Under the pieces are notes generated by a model, which saw only the letters and a program-made list of their open reading frames with translations, was not told the DNA's origin and did not search any database. A stretch of DNA of 64,000 nt from Agromyces sp. Soil535 (GTDB lineage Bacteria > Actinomycetota > Actinomycetes > Actinomycetales > Microbacteriaceae): contig NZ_LMRW01000001.1 of NCBI RefSeq assembly GCF_001428255.1, positions 250,504-314,503 of the forward strand. Direction: 5' to 3'. Of the stretch, positions 53,355-60,859 are shown piece after piece (position 1 is the stretch's first letter; every line of letters starts with the position of its first letter). The translations under genes and the position numbers were made by a program.

Positions 53355-54746
53355 ATGGCAGTCGACAGTTCGACCCAGGGCACGTCCAGCACATCCGCGG
53401 GCCCGCAGGATCCCCCCGCCCGCAGCGGGCTCCGGAAGGTCGTCGCCGCCTCGATGGCGGGCACCATCGTCGAGTGGTACGAGTTCTTCCTCTACGCCAC
53501 CGCCGCGACCCTGGTCTTCAACGTCATCTTCTTCCCGCCGAGCGACAACCCGCTCGACAACATCATCAAGGCGTTCCTCACCTACGCCGTGGGCTTCGTT
53601 GCGCGTCCACTGGGTGGCATCGTGTTCGGGCACTTCGGCGACAAGTACGGGCGCAAGCGGCTGCTGCAGCTCGCGATCATCCTCGTCGGCGTCACGACAT
53701 TCCTCATGGGCTGCCTGCCGACGTTCGACCAGATCGGCTACGCCGCCCCCATCCTCCTCATCGTGCTGCGCTTCTTCCAGGGCTTCGCCGTCGGTGGCGA
53801 GTGGGGTGGGGCGGTGCTCCTCGTCGCCGAGCACTCGCCCGACAGGCAGCGCGGCTTCTGGGCGAGCTGGCCGCAGGCCGCGGTGCCCGCCGGCAACCTG
53901 CTCGCCACGATCGTGCTGCTCACACTCTCGCGCACCCTCACGGAGGAGCAGTTCCTCAGCTGGGGATGGCGCGTCGGCTTCTGGCTCTCGGTCGTGATCG
54001 TGGCCGTCGGGTACTACATCCGCACCAAGGTCACCGACGCGCCCATCTTCATCGAGGCGCGCGAGGAGGCCGAGGCGCAGAAGTCGTCGCGGTACGGCGC
54101 CATCGAGGTGCTGAAGCGCTACCCCCGCGGCGTCTTCACCGCCATGGGACTGCGATTCGGCGAGAACATCATGTACTACCTCGTCGTGACCTTCTCGATC
54201 ACCTACATGTCGGCGCACCTCGGCATGGACACGTCGACGATCCTCACGCTAGTTCTGTTCGCGCACATCGTGCACTTCGCGGTGATCCCGGTGGTCGGGC
54301 GGTTCAGCGACCGGCTCGGACGCAAGCCCGTCTACGCGACCGGCGCCGTGCTCGCCGCCGTGTGGGGCTTCGTGGCGTTCCCGCTCTTCGACACGCAGAA
54401 CGACTGGCTGGTCGCGGGCGTCCTCATCCTCGGCCTCATCATCCACGCGCTCATGTACGCCGGGCAGCCGGCGATCATGGCCGAGATGTTCCCGACCCGC
54501 ATGCGGTACTCGGGCGTCTCGCTCGGCTACCAGGTGACGTCGATCGTGGCGGGCTCGCTCGCACCGATCATCGCGACCATGCTGCTCTCGACGTACGGCA
54601 GCTGGGTGCCCGTGGCGATCTACCTCGCCCTCGCCGCGGCCGTGACGCTCGTCGCGGTCATCGCCCTCCGCGAGACCGTGGGCATCTCGCTCCGCTCGAT
54701 CGACGAGGCCGATCGCGAGAGGCTCGCCGAGAAGGTCGAGGCGTAA
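53355..54746 (+). CDS. MFS transporter, metabolite:H+ symporter (MHS) family
   Basis: A 463-residue, 12-helix transporter with ASMAGTIVEWYEFFLYATAA, GFVARPLGGIVFGHFGDKYGRKR (MFS motif A), RFFQGFAVGGEWGGAVLLVAE and IHALMYAGQPAIMAEMFPTRMRYSG. These match the ProP/KgtP/ShiA group, which imports betaine/proline, dicarboxylates or shikimate with protons. AAGGAGG lies eight bases upstream of the ATG. The 217-bp upstream gap holds the palindrome at 53232-53247. Confidence 0.9.
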   Translation: MAVDSSTQGTSSTSAGPQDPPARSGLRKVVAASMAGTIVEWYEFFLYATAATLVFNVIFFPPSDNPLDNIIKAFLTYAVGFVARPLGGIVFGHFGDKYGRKRLLQLAIILVGVTTFLMGCLPTFDQIGYAAPILLIVLRFFQGFAVGGEWGGAVLLVAEHSPDRQRGFWASWPQAAVPAGNLLATIVLLTLSRTLTEEQFLSWGWRVGFWLSVVIVAVGYYIRTKVTDAPIFIEAREEAEAQKSSRYGAIEVLKRYPRGVFTAMGLRFGENIMYYLVVTFSITYMSAHLGMDTSTILTLVLFAHIVHFAVIPVVGRFSDRLGRKPVYATGAVLAAVWGFVAFPLFDTQNDWLVAGVLILGLIIHALMYAGQPAIMAEMFPTRMRYSGVSLGYQVTSIVAGSLAPIIATMLLSTYGSWVPVAIYLALAAAVTLVAVIALRETVGISLRSIDEADRERLAEKVEA

Positions 54747-54861
54747 CCAACCGGGCGGATGCCGCGGGCGGCGGGCTCCACGAGAGCCGGTCGTGCCGCG
54801 GCATCCGTGCGTCCGTCCCCGCCCATATCCGGCATCCCCGCCGCACCACGCGGAGGACTCC

Positions 54862-55008
54862 ATGACCGCGGCACCTTCCGCCGCGGCACCCACCCCCCTG
54901 CGGCACTCGCCCGCCTGCGGCATCCGTTGCCTGCCGGATGACGCGAACGTATCGTGGACCTCGAGGGCACCAGCCCGTGCGCCGCTTGAGCGCACTCCGC
55001 GTCGATGA
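54862..55008 (+). CDS. Possible small ORF ahead of the HIBADH-like gene
   Basis: A 48-codon frame begins at ATG 54862 behind GGAGG six bases upstream. It encodes an Ala/Pro-rich peptide (MTAAPSAAAPTPLRHSPACG...). No homology is recognised, and the region is rich in the genome word GGCATCC, so it may be non-coding. Its stop overlaps an ATG at 55005 that is in frame with the downstream dehydrogenase, which could be coupling or chance. Confidence 0.25.
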   Translation: MTAAPSAAAPTPLRHSPACGIRCLPDDANVSWTSRAPARAPLERTPRR

Positions 55009-55022
55009 AGTCGGGAGGGGCC

Positions 55023-55940
55023 ATGGCGACCATCGCCTGGATCGGTCTGGGGCACATGGGCGGCCCGATGTCAGGCAACCTCGTCGCCGCTGGGCACGAG
55101 GTGCGGGGCGTCGATCCCGACCCCGCGTGCCAGTCTGCTGCCGCGGCCCGCGGCGTGCGCGTCGTGGACACGATCGCGGAGGCCGTCGTGGGCGCCGACG
55201 CGGTGTTCACGTCACTGCCGCGCGGCGAGCATGTACGCGAGGTGCTCGGTGGCGAGGGCGGCGTGTGGGCGAGCGCGCCGACCACCGCGCTGCTCCTCGA
55301 CACGTCGACGGTCGACGTGGAGACCTCGCGGCTCTGCCACGAGGCATCCGCCGAACGCGGCTTCCGCTTCGTGGATTCGCCGGTTTCGGGCGGCATCGCC
55401 GGCGCGACGGCGGGCACGCTCACGTTCATGCTCGGCGGCGAGGAGGCGACGGTCGCCGAGGCGGCGGCGCTCGTGGAGCCGATGGCCGGGCACGTGTTCC
55501 AGGTCGGCGGCCCGACCATGGGCATCGCAGCCAAGCTCGCGAACAACCTCATGCTCTTCGGGTCGCTCCTCGGCCTCGCCGAGGGGTCGCAGCTGGCGGC
55601 GCAGCTCGGACTCGACGCCGAGACGTTCTTCAGGGTGGCGTCGGTCTCGTCGGGCGACTCCTGGCCGCTGCGCACCTGGTATCCGGTGCCGGGCGTGGTG
55701 GCGACGAGCCCCGCGAACCGCAACTTCGACGCCACGTTCACCACCGTGCTCGCCGAGAAGGACCTGTCGCTCGCGCTCGCCGCGGGGGAGCAGGCCGGGC
55801 TCCACCTGCCTGCCGGGCGGATCGCACTCGACCAGTTCAAGCGGCTCATCGACGAGGGCTACGGCGGCAAGGACTGCAGCCTCATCGTGAAGTACGCCTC
55901 GGCAGACGGACGGATCGAGGGGTTCGACCCCGACGCGTGA
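55023..55940 (+). CDS. NAD(P)-dependent beta-hydroxyacid dehydrogenase (HIBADH-like)
   Basis: A 305-residue protein: N-terminal Rossmann IAWIGLGHMGGPMSGNLVAAGH, substrate-binding signature FVDSPVSGGIAGATAGTLTF, catalytic Lys in MGIAAKLANNLML, and C-terminal KDLSLAL. Relatives oxidise 3-hydroxyisobutyrate or reduce tartronate semialdehyde. ATG 55023 has GGGAGGGG immediately upstream; the in-frame ATG at 55005 adds six residues. It is followed 12 bp later by the broken DM13 gene. Confidence 0.88.
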   Translation: MATIAWIGLGHMGGPMSGNLVAAGHEVRGVDPDPACQSAAAARGVRVVDTIAEAVVGADAVFTSLPRGEHVREVLGGEGGVWASAPTTALLLDTSTVDVETSRLCHEASAERGFRFVDSPVSGGIAGATAGTLTFMLGGEEATVAEAAALVEPMAGHVFQVGGPTMGIAAKLANNLMLFGSLLGLAEGSQLAAQLGLDAETFFRVASVSSGDSWPLRTWYPVPGVVATSPANRNFDATFTTVLAEKDLSLALAAGEQAGLHLPAGRIALDQFKRLIDEGYGGKDCSLIVKYASADGRIEGFDPDA

Positions 55941-55952
55941 CGGAGAGGACCC

Positions 55953-56572
55953 ATGACGGATGCGCCTGAGCCCACGCCTGGGTCCACGCCAGAGCCCTCG
56001 CCCGAGCCCTCGCCTGAGCCCACGCCGCACCGGGGCCGCGTGTGGTGGTGGGTCGGCGGTGGTGTGCTGGTGGCGCTGGCGGTGGCCGTCGCCCTCGTGT
56101 TCCAGCCGTGGCTGCTGTTATCGACGTGCGCGTCGATGACGAGATCCCGGCAGCGGCGACGGGTGCCGCCCCGCCATCGCCCGCGGCTCCGGCGACTCCG
56201 GCCGCCGGCGAGCCGACGCCGACCACGCCGCCGGCGCCCGCCGGCCCGGTGGCACGAGCACGAGACCGCGGGTACCGTGCGGGTCATCCAATTCCCCGAT
56301 GGCAGCCGGCAACTCGCGATCGAGAACCTCGTCACCACCAACGGCCCCGACGTGCACGTGTGGCTCAGCGCCGGACCCGTCGTCGAGGGCTTCGACGGCT
56401 GGTTCACCGCTGGTGGTCACCCCTACGTCGACCTCGGCATGATCAAGGGGAACCAGGGCAACCAGGTCTACGACATCCCGGCCGATGTCGACCTCGCCGC
56501 ATATCCAGCGTCGACCTGTGGTGCGTGCAGTTCAGCGTGTCGTTCGGGGCGGCGGCGCTGACGGCGAGCTGA
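55953..56572 (+). pseudogene. Frameshifted DM13-domain membrane-anchored protein
   Basis: The frame starting at ATG 55953 encodes a Pro-rich lead, one membrane helix (VWWWVGGGVLVALAVAVALV) and then shifts. The natural continuation IDVRVDDEIPAAATG is in a second frame from about 56118. The DM13 core HETAGTVRVIQFPDGSRQLA...TTNGPDVHVWLS...VDLGMIKGNQGNQVYDIPAD returns to the first frame. The expected C-terminus SVDLWCVQFSVSFGAAALTA is again in the second frame, ending at 56572. At least three frame changes make it a pseudogene or an error-bearing assembly region. DM13 domains are thought to be redox or electron-transfer modules. Confidence 0.7.
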
Positions 56573-56626
56573 GCCGCCGGCGAGTCCGGCCCGCGCCGCG
56601 TGCCGCGCGCTGCGTCGGCAGCCGCG

Positions 56627-57172
56627 TCATCCGTCAGCGCGTTGCACCGCGGCGATGACCTCGGTGAGCCGGTCGCGCAGCGCGCCGAGCTCGTCGAGGC
56701 TCATGCCGAGGCGGTCGACGACCTGCGGCGGAATGGCGAGCGCCCGCTCGCGCAGGGCCCACCCGGCATCCGTCAATGCAACGTCGAGGGCGCGCTCGTC
56801 GCGCGCACTGCGCTCGCGGGTGACGTAGCCCTGCGCCTCGAGTCGCTTCAGCAGCGGCGACAGCGTGGCGGGCTCGAGCTGTAGTGCCTCGCCGAGGTCG
56901 CGGACGGTGCGGGGACTGCGGCCCCACAGCGCGAGCATCACGAGGTACTGCGGATGGGTGAGGCCGAGCGGTTCGAGGATCGGCCGGTACAGGCCGATCA
57001 CGCCGCGAGCGGCGACCGCCAGCGCGAAGCACACCTGGTTCTCGAGGGCGAGCAGGTCGTCGGATGCCGCGGCCGTCGGCTGTGCGGCCGTCGGCTCCGC
57101 GGCCGTCGGCGCTGCGGGCACCTCGGCCGGCTCGATGGATGCCGCGGTGCGGGTGACAGCTCGATCGTCCAT
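56627..57172 (-). CDS. OhrR-like MarR-family peroxide sensor
   Basis: A 181-residue regulator with a 35-residue Ala/Pro-rich lead, then LENQVCFALAVAARGVIGLYRP. The Cys is at the place of the reactive cysteine of OhrR, and the LENQxCFALxxAxR motif is diagnostic. The HTH is RTVRDLGEALQLEPATLSPLLKRLEAQG and the wing RERSARDERALDVALT. CATAAT at -12 to -7 indicates a leaderless start at ATG 57172. The palindrome TTAGTACACTAA at 57201-57212 lies between it and a divergent small gene; no ohr gene is adjacent. Confidence 0.88.
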   Translation of the reverse strand: MDDRAVTRTAASIEPAEVPAAPTAAEPTAAQPTAAASDDLLALENQVCFALAVAARGVIGLYRPILEPLGLTHPQYLVMLALWGRSPRTVRDLGEALQLEPATLSPLLKRLEAQGYVTRERSARDERALDVALTDAGWALRERALAIPPQVVDRLGMSLDELGALRDRLTEVIAAVQRADG

Positions 57173-57200
57173 GGCTCCATTATGCGGTGTGGGCGAATAG

Positions 57201-57212
57201 TTAGTACACTAA
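57201..57212. promoter_or_regulatory. Candidate OhrR/MarR operator
   Basis: TTAGT-AC-ACTAA is a perfect 5-2-5 palindrome. It contains TACACT (57205-57210), the -10 of the divergent leaderless small gene at 57218, so binding would block that gene directly. It lies 29 bp from the regulator's own start codon. Confidence 0.65.
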
Positions 57213-57217
57213 TGATT

Positions 57218-57442
57218 ATGACACGACGTACCCGCGGAGAGCGGGCAGGCACTCGCGGCTACGCCGGCTTCATCGAGCGGCTGAATGCCCGTCTGCTTCC
57301 CTACATCGGGCCGCCGCCCCTCGGTCCTTACGATGAGGAGCCCGCGGCCACCCGTCCGGCCGCATGTCCGCTGTGCGGCGCACCGATGTCGGAGCACGAC
57401 ATCGACCGCTCGGGGGAGCGCACCCAGCTGTACTGTCCCTGA
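57218..57442 (+). CDS. Small cysteine-motif protein
   Basis: A 74-residue protein: basic N-terminus TRRTRGERAGTRGYAGFIER, a central GPPPLGPYDEE, and the metal-type motif CPLCGAPMSEHDIDRSG ending in TQLYCP. The cysteines and histidine could bind zinc. ATG 57218 has TACACT seven bases upstream; ATG 57212 is an alternative. I know this type as a conserved short actinobacterial protein without assigned function. Divergence from the OhrR-like regulator suggests thiol/peroxide-linked expression. Confidence 0.7.
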   Translation: MTRRTRGERAGTRGYAGFIERLNARLLPYIGPPPLGPYDEEPAATRPAACPLCGAPMSEHDIDRSGERTQLYCP

Positions 57443-57496
57443 CCGTTGTGCGGTCTGGGGGCAGCCCGTGGGACGTGTTCGTGCTGGAGTATGGCG

Positions 57497-57648
57497 GTGC
57501 CGGAGTGCCGGAGTGGCGGAGTGCCGGAGTGCCGGAGTGGCGGAGTACCGGAGTGGCGGAGTGGCGGAGTGCCGGAGTGCCGGAGTGCCGAAGTGGCGGA
57601 GTGCCGGAGTGCCGGAGTGCCGGAGTGGCGGAGTGGCGGAGTGCCGGA
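57497..57648. repeat. Octamer minisatellite, 19 tandem units
   Basis: Nineteen consecutive 8-bp units (19 x 8 = 152 bp) alternate between GTGCCGGA and GTGGCGGA, with single variants GTACCGGA and GTGCCGAA. The array fills most of the 221-bp gap between two convergent genes. Because 8 is not a multiple of 3, it creates open but artificial frames on both strands. Confidence 0.9.
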
Positions 57649-57663
57649 GCACGAGCGCCGAAA

Positions 57664-58326
57664 CTATGCACCGCGCAGCGCGATGCGCCGCAGCACCCAG
57701 CGCTCGTACTCCGCCCAAGGGTCCTCGATCCCGGCGGCGAGCTCCGCGACGTGCTCGAGCAGCGCGTCGTGCACGGCGAACCACTCGGTGCCCGGGAATC
57801 GGTGATCGGCGAACTGCGCATGCCGTCGCTGTTCCAGCGCGCGCCCGCCGCGTTCGAAGGCGAGCACCTCGTCATGTGGCAGGCTCGCGAGCCGCAGCCG
57901 CGGATTCACCGACGTGCCGATCTTGATCTGGTCGCGGTAGCGGATGTAGTACACCACCTCGACGCGCGGCCGGTCGAGCTCGTCGTCGGGAACCTCGCCG
58001 ACCACCCACTCGCACTCGGCGCACATCCAACCCGACGGGTAGCGCACGCCGACGCGGGACCCGCATGCGAGGCAGGGGGACGGGAGCAGGTCGGTCGCGC
58101 CGACCTCACGATCGACCCAGTCGTGGGCCTCGAGGAGGTGCTGCCGGCAGAGGGCGAGCGGGGTTCCGGCGTCGACCGGTCGGCCGCACACGAGTCCGTC
58201 GGCGCTGACGATGCTGCAGCGTTGGGCGAGTTCCGCGCGGTCGCCCACGATGGCCTCGCTCGAGGACGCGGAGTCGCCGGCACGAGCGACCGCACGGCGC
58301 CGGCCTGCGGCATCCGCTGCGCTCAT
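57664..58326 (-). CDS. GIY-YIG/T5orf172-type nuclease-domain protein with zinc ribbon
   Basis: A 220-residue protein. Residues 30-115 contain cysteine pairs (CLACGSRVGVRYPSGWMCAEC) forming a probable zinc ribbon. Residues 120-195 match the T5orf172/MUG113 branch of the GIY-YIG superfamily: VVYYIRYRDQIKIGTSVNPR, then LPHDEVLAFERGG, ALEQRRHAQFADHRFPGTEWF. TATCCT at -12 to -7 supports a leaderless ATG at 58326. DNA-binding or nicking activity is possible; no phage genes surround it. Confidence 0.8.
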   Translation of the reverse strand: MSAADAAGRRRAVARAGDSASSSEAIVGDRAELAQRCSIVSADGLVCGRPVDAGTPLALCRQHLLEAHDWVDREVGATDLLPSPCLACGSRVGVRYPSGWMCAECEWVVGEVPDDELDRPRVEVVYYIRYRDQIKIGTSVNPRLRLASLPHDEVLAFERGGRALEQRRHAQFADHRFPGTEWFAVHDALLEHVAELAAGIEDPWAEYERWVLRRIALRGA

Positions 58327-58447
58327 GCATGCAGGATACGCACGACCGCCGACAACCCCGAGTGTTCACCACCCCGCGCTAGGCTCGTTCTCCGACCGCC
58401 GGACGGTGGCGGACACGGACGTTCGGAGGCGAGAGGCGAGCACGACG

Positions 58448-59104
58448 ATGCGCATCTGGCGGAGACGGAAGCGGAAGCGGTTCGCGCCGTTCGACCGCGC
58501 CGCGCTGCCCGAGGTGGAGCCGCTCACGTTCGAGGAGTCGTTCGCCGAGGGGATGCTGGTGGCCGAGGCGGCGGGGCGGATGGCGCTGAAGAACCGCATC
58601 ATCGTCGTGGCCCTGCGCGGCGAAGAGCCGTTCGACGCCACCCGAGCCGCCGGGGCCGCCCGCGAGGTGCTGTACGAGCTCGTACGCGAGATGGACGAGG
58701 TCGCCGAGTGGTCGGCGACCGAGCGCGAGTCCGCCAGCCAACGCGAGGGCAGGTCGGCGCACCAGCACGATTACCACCGGGCGGATGCCTGGAACCTGCG
58801 ACTGCGCGAACGCGTCAACGCCGCGGTCGCCGCCCGGCTCACCGAGCTTCGCGGCGACGACGCCTTCCTCGCGGAGTTCGCCGAGCGGGCACGGGAGGAG
58901 GCATGGGCCGAGATCGCCGAGGTCATCGATGCGCGGCTCGCCCGTGAGTGGCCTGTGATCGAGGTCGACGAGACCTACGAGCTGGAGCGCGAGGAGCGGA
59001 TGCGCGATCTCACCCGCGACCTCGAGCGCGAGGTCGCCGACGCGAGGCGCCGGCGCGAGGACCGCGACGAGCTCGACGACTCGTTCGGGTCCTGGTCGGG
59101 CTGA
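58448..59104 (+). CDS. Hypothetical charged coiled-coil protein
   Basis: A 218-residue soluble protein, rich in Glu, Arg and Ala with long predicted helices (YELEREERMRDLTRDLEREV, ADARRRREDRDELDD). A basic start (MRIWRRRKRKRF) could touch nucleic acid or membrane. I do not recognise a family. GAGAGG lies upstream of the ATG. It is divergent from the GIY-YIG protein and convergent with the ArsR-ArsC fusion. Confidence 0.65.
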   Translation: MRIWRRRKRKRFAPFDRAALPEVEPLTFEESFAEGMLVAEAAGRMALKNRIIVVALRGEEPFDATRAAGAAREVLYELVREMDEVAEWSATERESASQREGRSAHQHDYHRADAWNLRLRERVNAAVAARLTELRGDDAFLAEFAERAREEAWAEIAEVIDARLAREWPVIEVDETYELEREERMRDLTRDLEREVADARRRREDRDELDDSFGSWSG

Positions 59105-59167
59105 GCCGCGGCTCATCGGCCCGCTGACGGATGCTCCGGTACGGGCCTCGCGCGAGCGCCGGTCGAG

Positions 59168-60067
59168 TCACGCGGCGTCCAGCGCGAGTTCGTCGAGCAG
59201 CGCGCGCACCCGCCACTCGATGTCGTCGCGGATCTCGCGCACCCGCGCGAGGGGGAGCCCCGCCGGGTCCTCGAGCTCCCAGTCGAGGTAGCGGCGGCCC
59301 GGGTAGACCGGGCACGAGTCGCCGCACCCCATCGTCACCACGACGTCGGCCGCGCGCACCACCTCGTCGGTGAGCGGCTTCGGGAACTCCCCGCCGATCG
59401 GCACGCCGACCTCGTCGAGCGCGGCAACGATCGCGGACCGCACCTCGACCGCCGGCTCGGACCCGGCGGTGTGCACCCGCACCCGGTCGCCCGCGAGCTG
59501 CCGCAGCAGTGCCGCCGCGAGCTGGGAGCGGCCCGCGTTCTCCACGCACACGAAGAGCACCTCGGGCCGGCCGTCGCGGGGCGGCGACTGCTGCGTGCCG
59601 AGGGCCTCGAGCCGCTCGGTCGCGAACGCCGCCGTGCGCGACGGTACGTAGCGGGTGAGTCCCGATCGCTCCACGAGCAGGTCGTGGCTCTCCCGCACGT
59701 AGCGCCCGACGGTCTCGGGCGAGAACACGCCCGCGAACCGGTCGGCGAGGTCGGAGGCCACGCGCGCGAGCACCTCGGCCGAAGCGTGCGTGGCGACATC
59801 CGTCTGCAGCACGTCGTGCACGCGGTCGGCGGCCGCGGGTGCGATCGAGTACCAGACGAGCCGCCCCTCGGGGGAGCGGTCGAGCACTCCGGCGGCGTGC
59901 AGCGCCTTCACGTGGTGGCTCACGGTGGGCTGCGTGAGCTCGAGCTCTGTGGCGAGGCGCCCGACGAGCGCTCGTCCTTCGGGGCTCTCCTGGATGAGGC
60001 CGAGGATGCGCAGCCGCGTCGGGTCGGTGAGCAGACGGATGCCGCGTGCCGCGCCGTTCGCACTCAT
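59168..60067 (-). CDS. ArsR regulator fused to arsenate-reductase-like phosphatase
   Basis: A 299-residue fusion. Residues 1-95 are a winged-helix ArsR domain (TDPTRLRILGLIQESPEGRA, LTQPTVSHHVKALHAAGVLD). Residues 95-160 are the three-helix region that precedes some actinobacterial ArsC proteins. Residues 165-299 are a low-molecular-weight phosphatase-type ArsC: VLFVCVENAGRSQLAAALLR (CX5R), AGSEP, and the TMGCGDSCPVYPGRRYLDW loop. It probably senses and reduces arsenate, with mycothiol chemistry expected in actinobacteria. TAGGCT seven bases upstream supports ATG 60067. Confidence 0.9.
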   Translation of the reverse strand: MSANGAARGIRLLTDPTRLRILGLIQESPEGRALVGRLATELELTQPTVSHHVKALHAAGVLDRSPEGRLVWYSIAPAAADRVHDVLQTDVATHASAEVLARVASDLADRFAGVFSPETVGRYVRESHDLLVERSGLTRYVPSRTAAFATERLEALGTQQSPPRDGRPEVLFVCVENAGRSQLAAALLRQLAGDRVRVHTAGSEPAVEVRSAIVAALDEVGVPIGGEFPKPLTDEVVRAADVVVTMGCGDSCPVYPGRRYLDWELEDPAGLPLARVREIRDDIEWRVRALLDELALDAA

Positions 60068-60162
60068 GGACGAGAGCCTATTGCGAAGCGGGGGGCGCTC
60101 GCCCGCGGGCACGAGGCGAGCCGCGCAGCCGGCCCCGATCTGCTGCCGATAGCGTGGAGCGC

Positions 60163-60774
60163 ATGGAGCGAACGCGCGTGGAGTGGACGGCCGGTCGATG
60201 GACGAGGGAGCCCGCCGCCGTGCGGGTCGAGGGCGACGACCTCGTGGTCGTGGCATCCGAGGGCAGCGACTACTGGCGCACCACGCACTACGGCTTCATC
60301 CACGACGACGGCCACGGCCTGCTCGTCGACTGGCCGACGGATGCCGCCGTCGAAGCGACCTTCGATGCATCGAGTCTCACCGGGCTCTACGACCAGGCCG
60401 GGCTCCTGCTCCACGTCGGGCCTGAGCAGTGGATCAAGGCCGGGCTCGAGGTCTCCGACGGTGTGCTGCACCTCGGCGCGGTGGTGACGAACGGCGTCTC
60501 GGACTGGTCGCTCGCGCCCGTACCCGAGTGGGGCGGGGAAGTCGTGACGATCCGGGCGAGCCGGGCGGGCGTTGCCGGCGATGCGGTGGTGCTGCGCGCG
60601 CGCACCGAGACGAGCGGATGGCGCACGCTGCGCGTCGCCCCGTTCACCGCGGGCAAGGCGTCCGCGGGGCCGTTGGTGTGCGCACCGATGCGCGCCGACC
60701 TCGAGGTGCGCTTCACCCGTTGGGTGCTCTCGCCCGCCGACGCAGACCTGCACGAGGACCCTCCGATCGACTGA
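60163..60774 (+). CDS. DUF1349 domain protein
   Basis: A 203-residue concanavalin-A-like protein of the DUF1349/YesU-type family: DYWRTTHYGFIHDDGHGLL, LYDQAGLLLHVGPEQWIKAGLEV, then LHLGAVVTNGVSDWS. These are typical sugar-binding jelly-roll motifs; members are annotated as regulation-of-enolase proteins without clear function. TAGCGT lies seven bases before ATG 60163, a leaderless pattern; GTG 60178 is the alternative. It is divergent from the ArsR-ArsC gene. Confidence 0.85.
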   Translation: MERTRVEWTAGRWTREPAAVRVEGDDLVVVASEGSDYWRTTHYGFIHDDGHGLLVDWPTDAAVEATFDASSLTGLYDQAGLLLHVGPEQWIKAGLEVSDGVLHLGAVVTNGVSDWSLAPVPEWGGEVVTIRASRAGVAGDAVVLRARTETSGWRTLRVAPFTAGKASAGPLVCAPMRADLEVRFTRWVLSPADADLHEDPPID

Positions 60775-60859
60775 CGCGCCGCCGCGGCCGCGAGCGGATG
60801 CGGCGGCCCGAGCGGATGCCACGACCGAAGCCGCGGCATCCGCTCGAGCGCTGCCGGGC

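Noticed and set aside
57497..57648. Possible CRISPR array
   Set aside because: Units are contiguous 8-mers without unique spacers, and there are no cas genes.
57364..58947. Open frame through the octamer array, reading as VPECRSGG-type repeats
   Set aside because: The frame is open only because the octamer lacks stops; it has no start signal and covers the GIY-YIG gene antisense.
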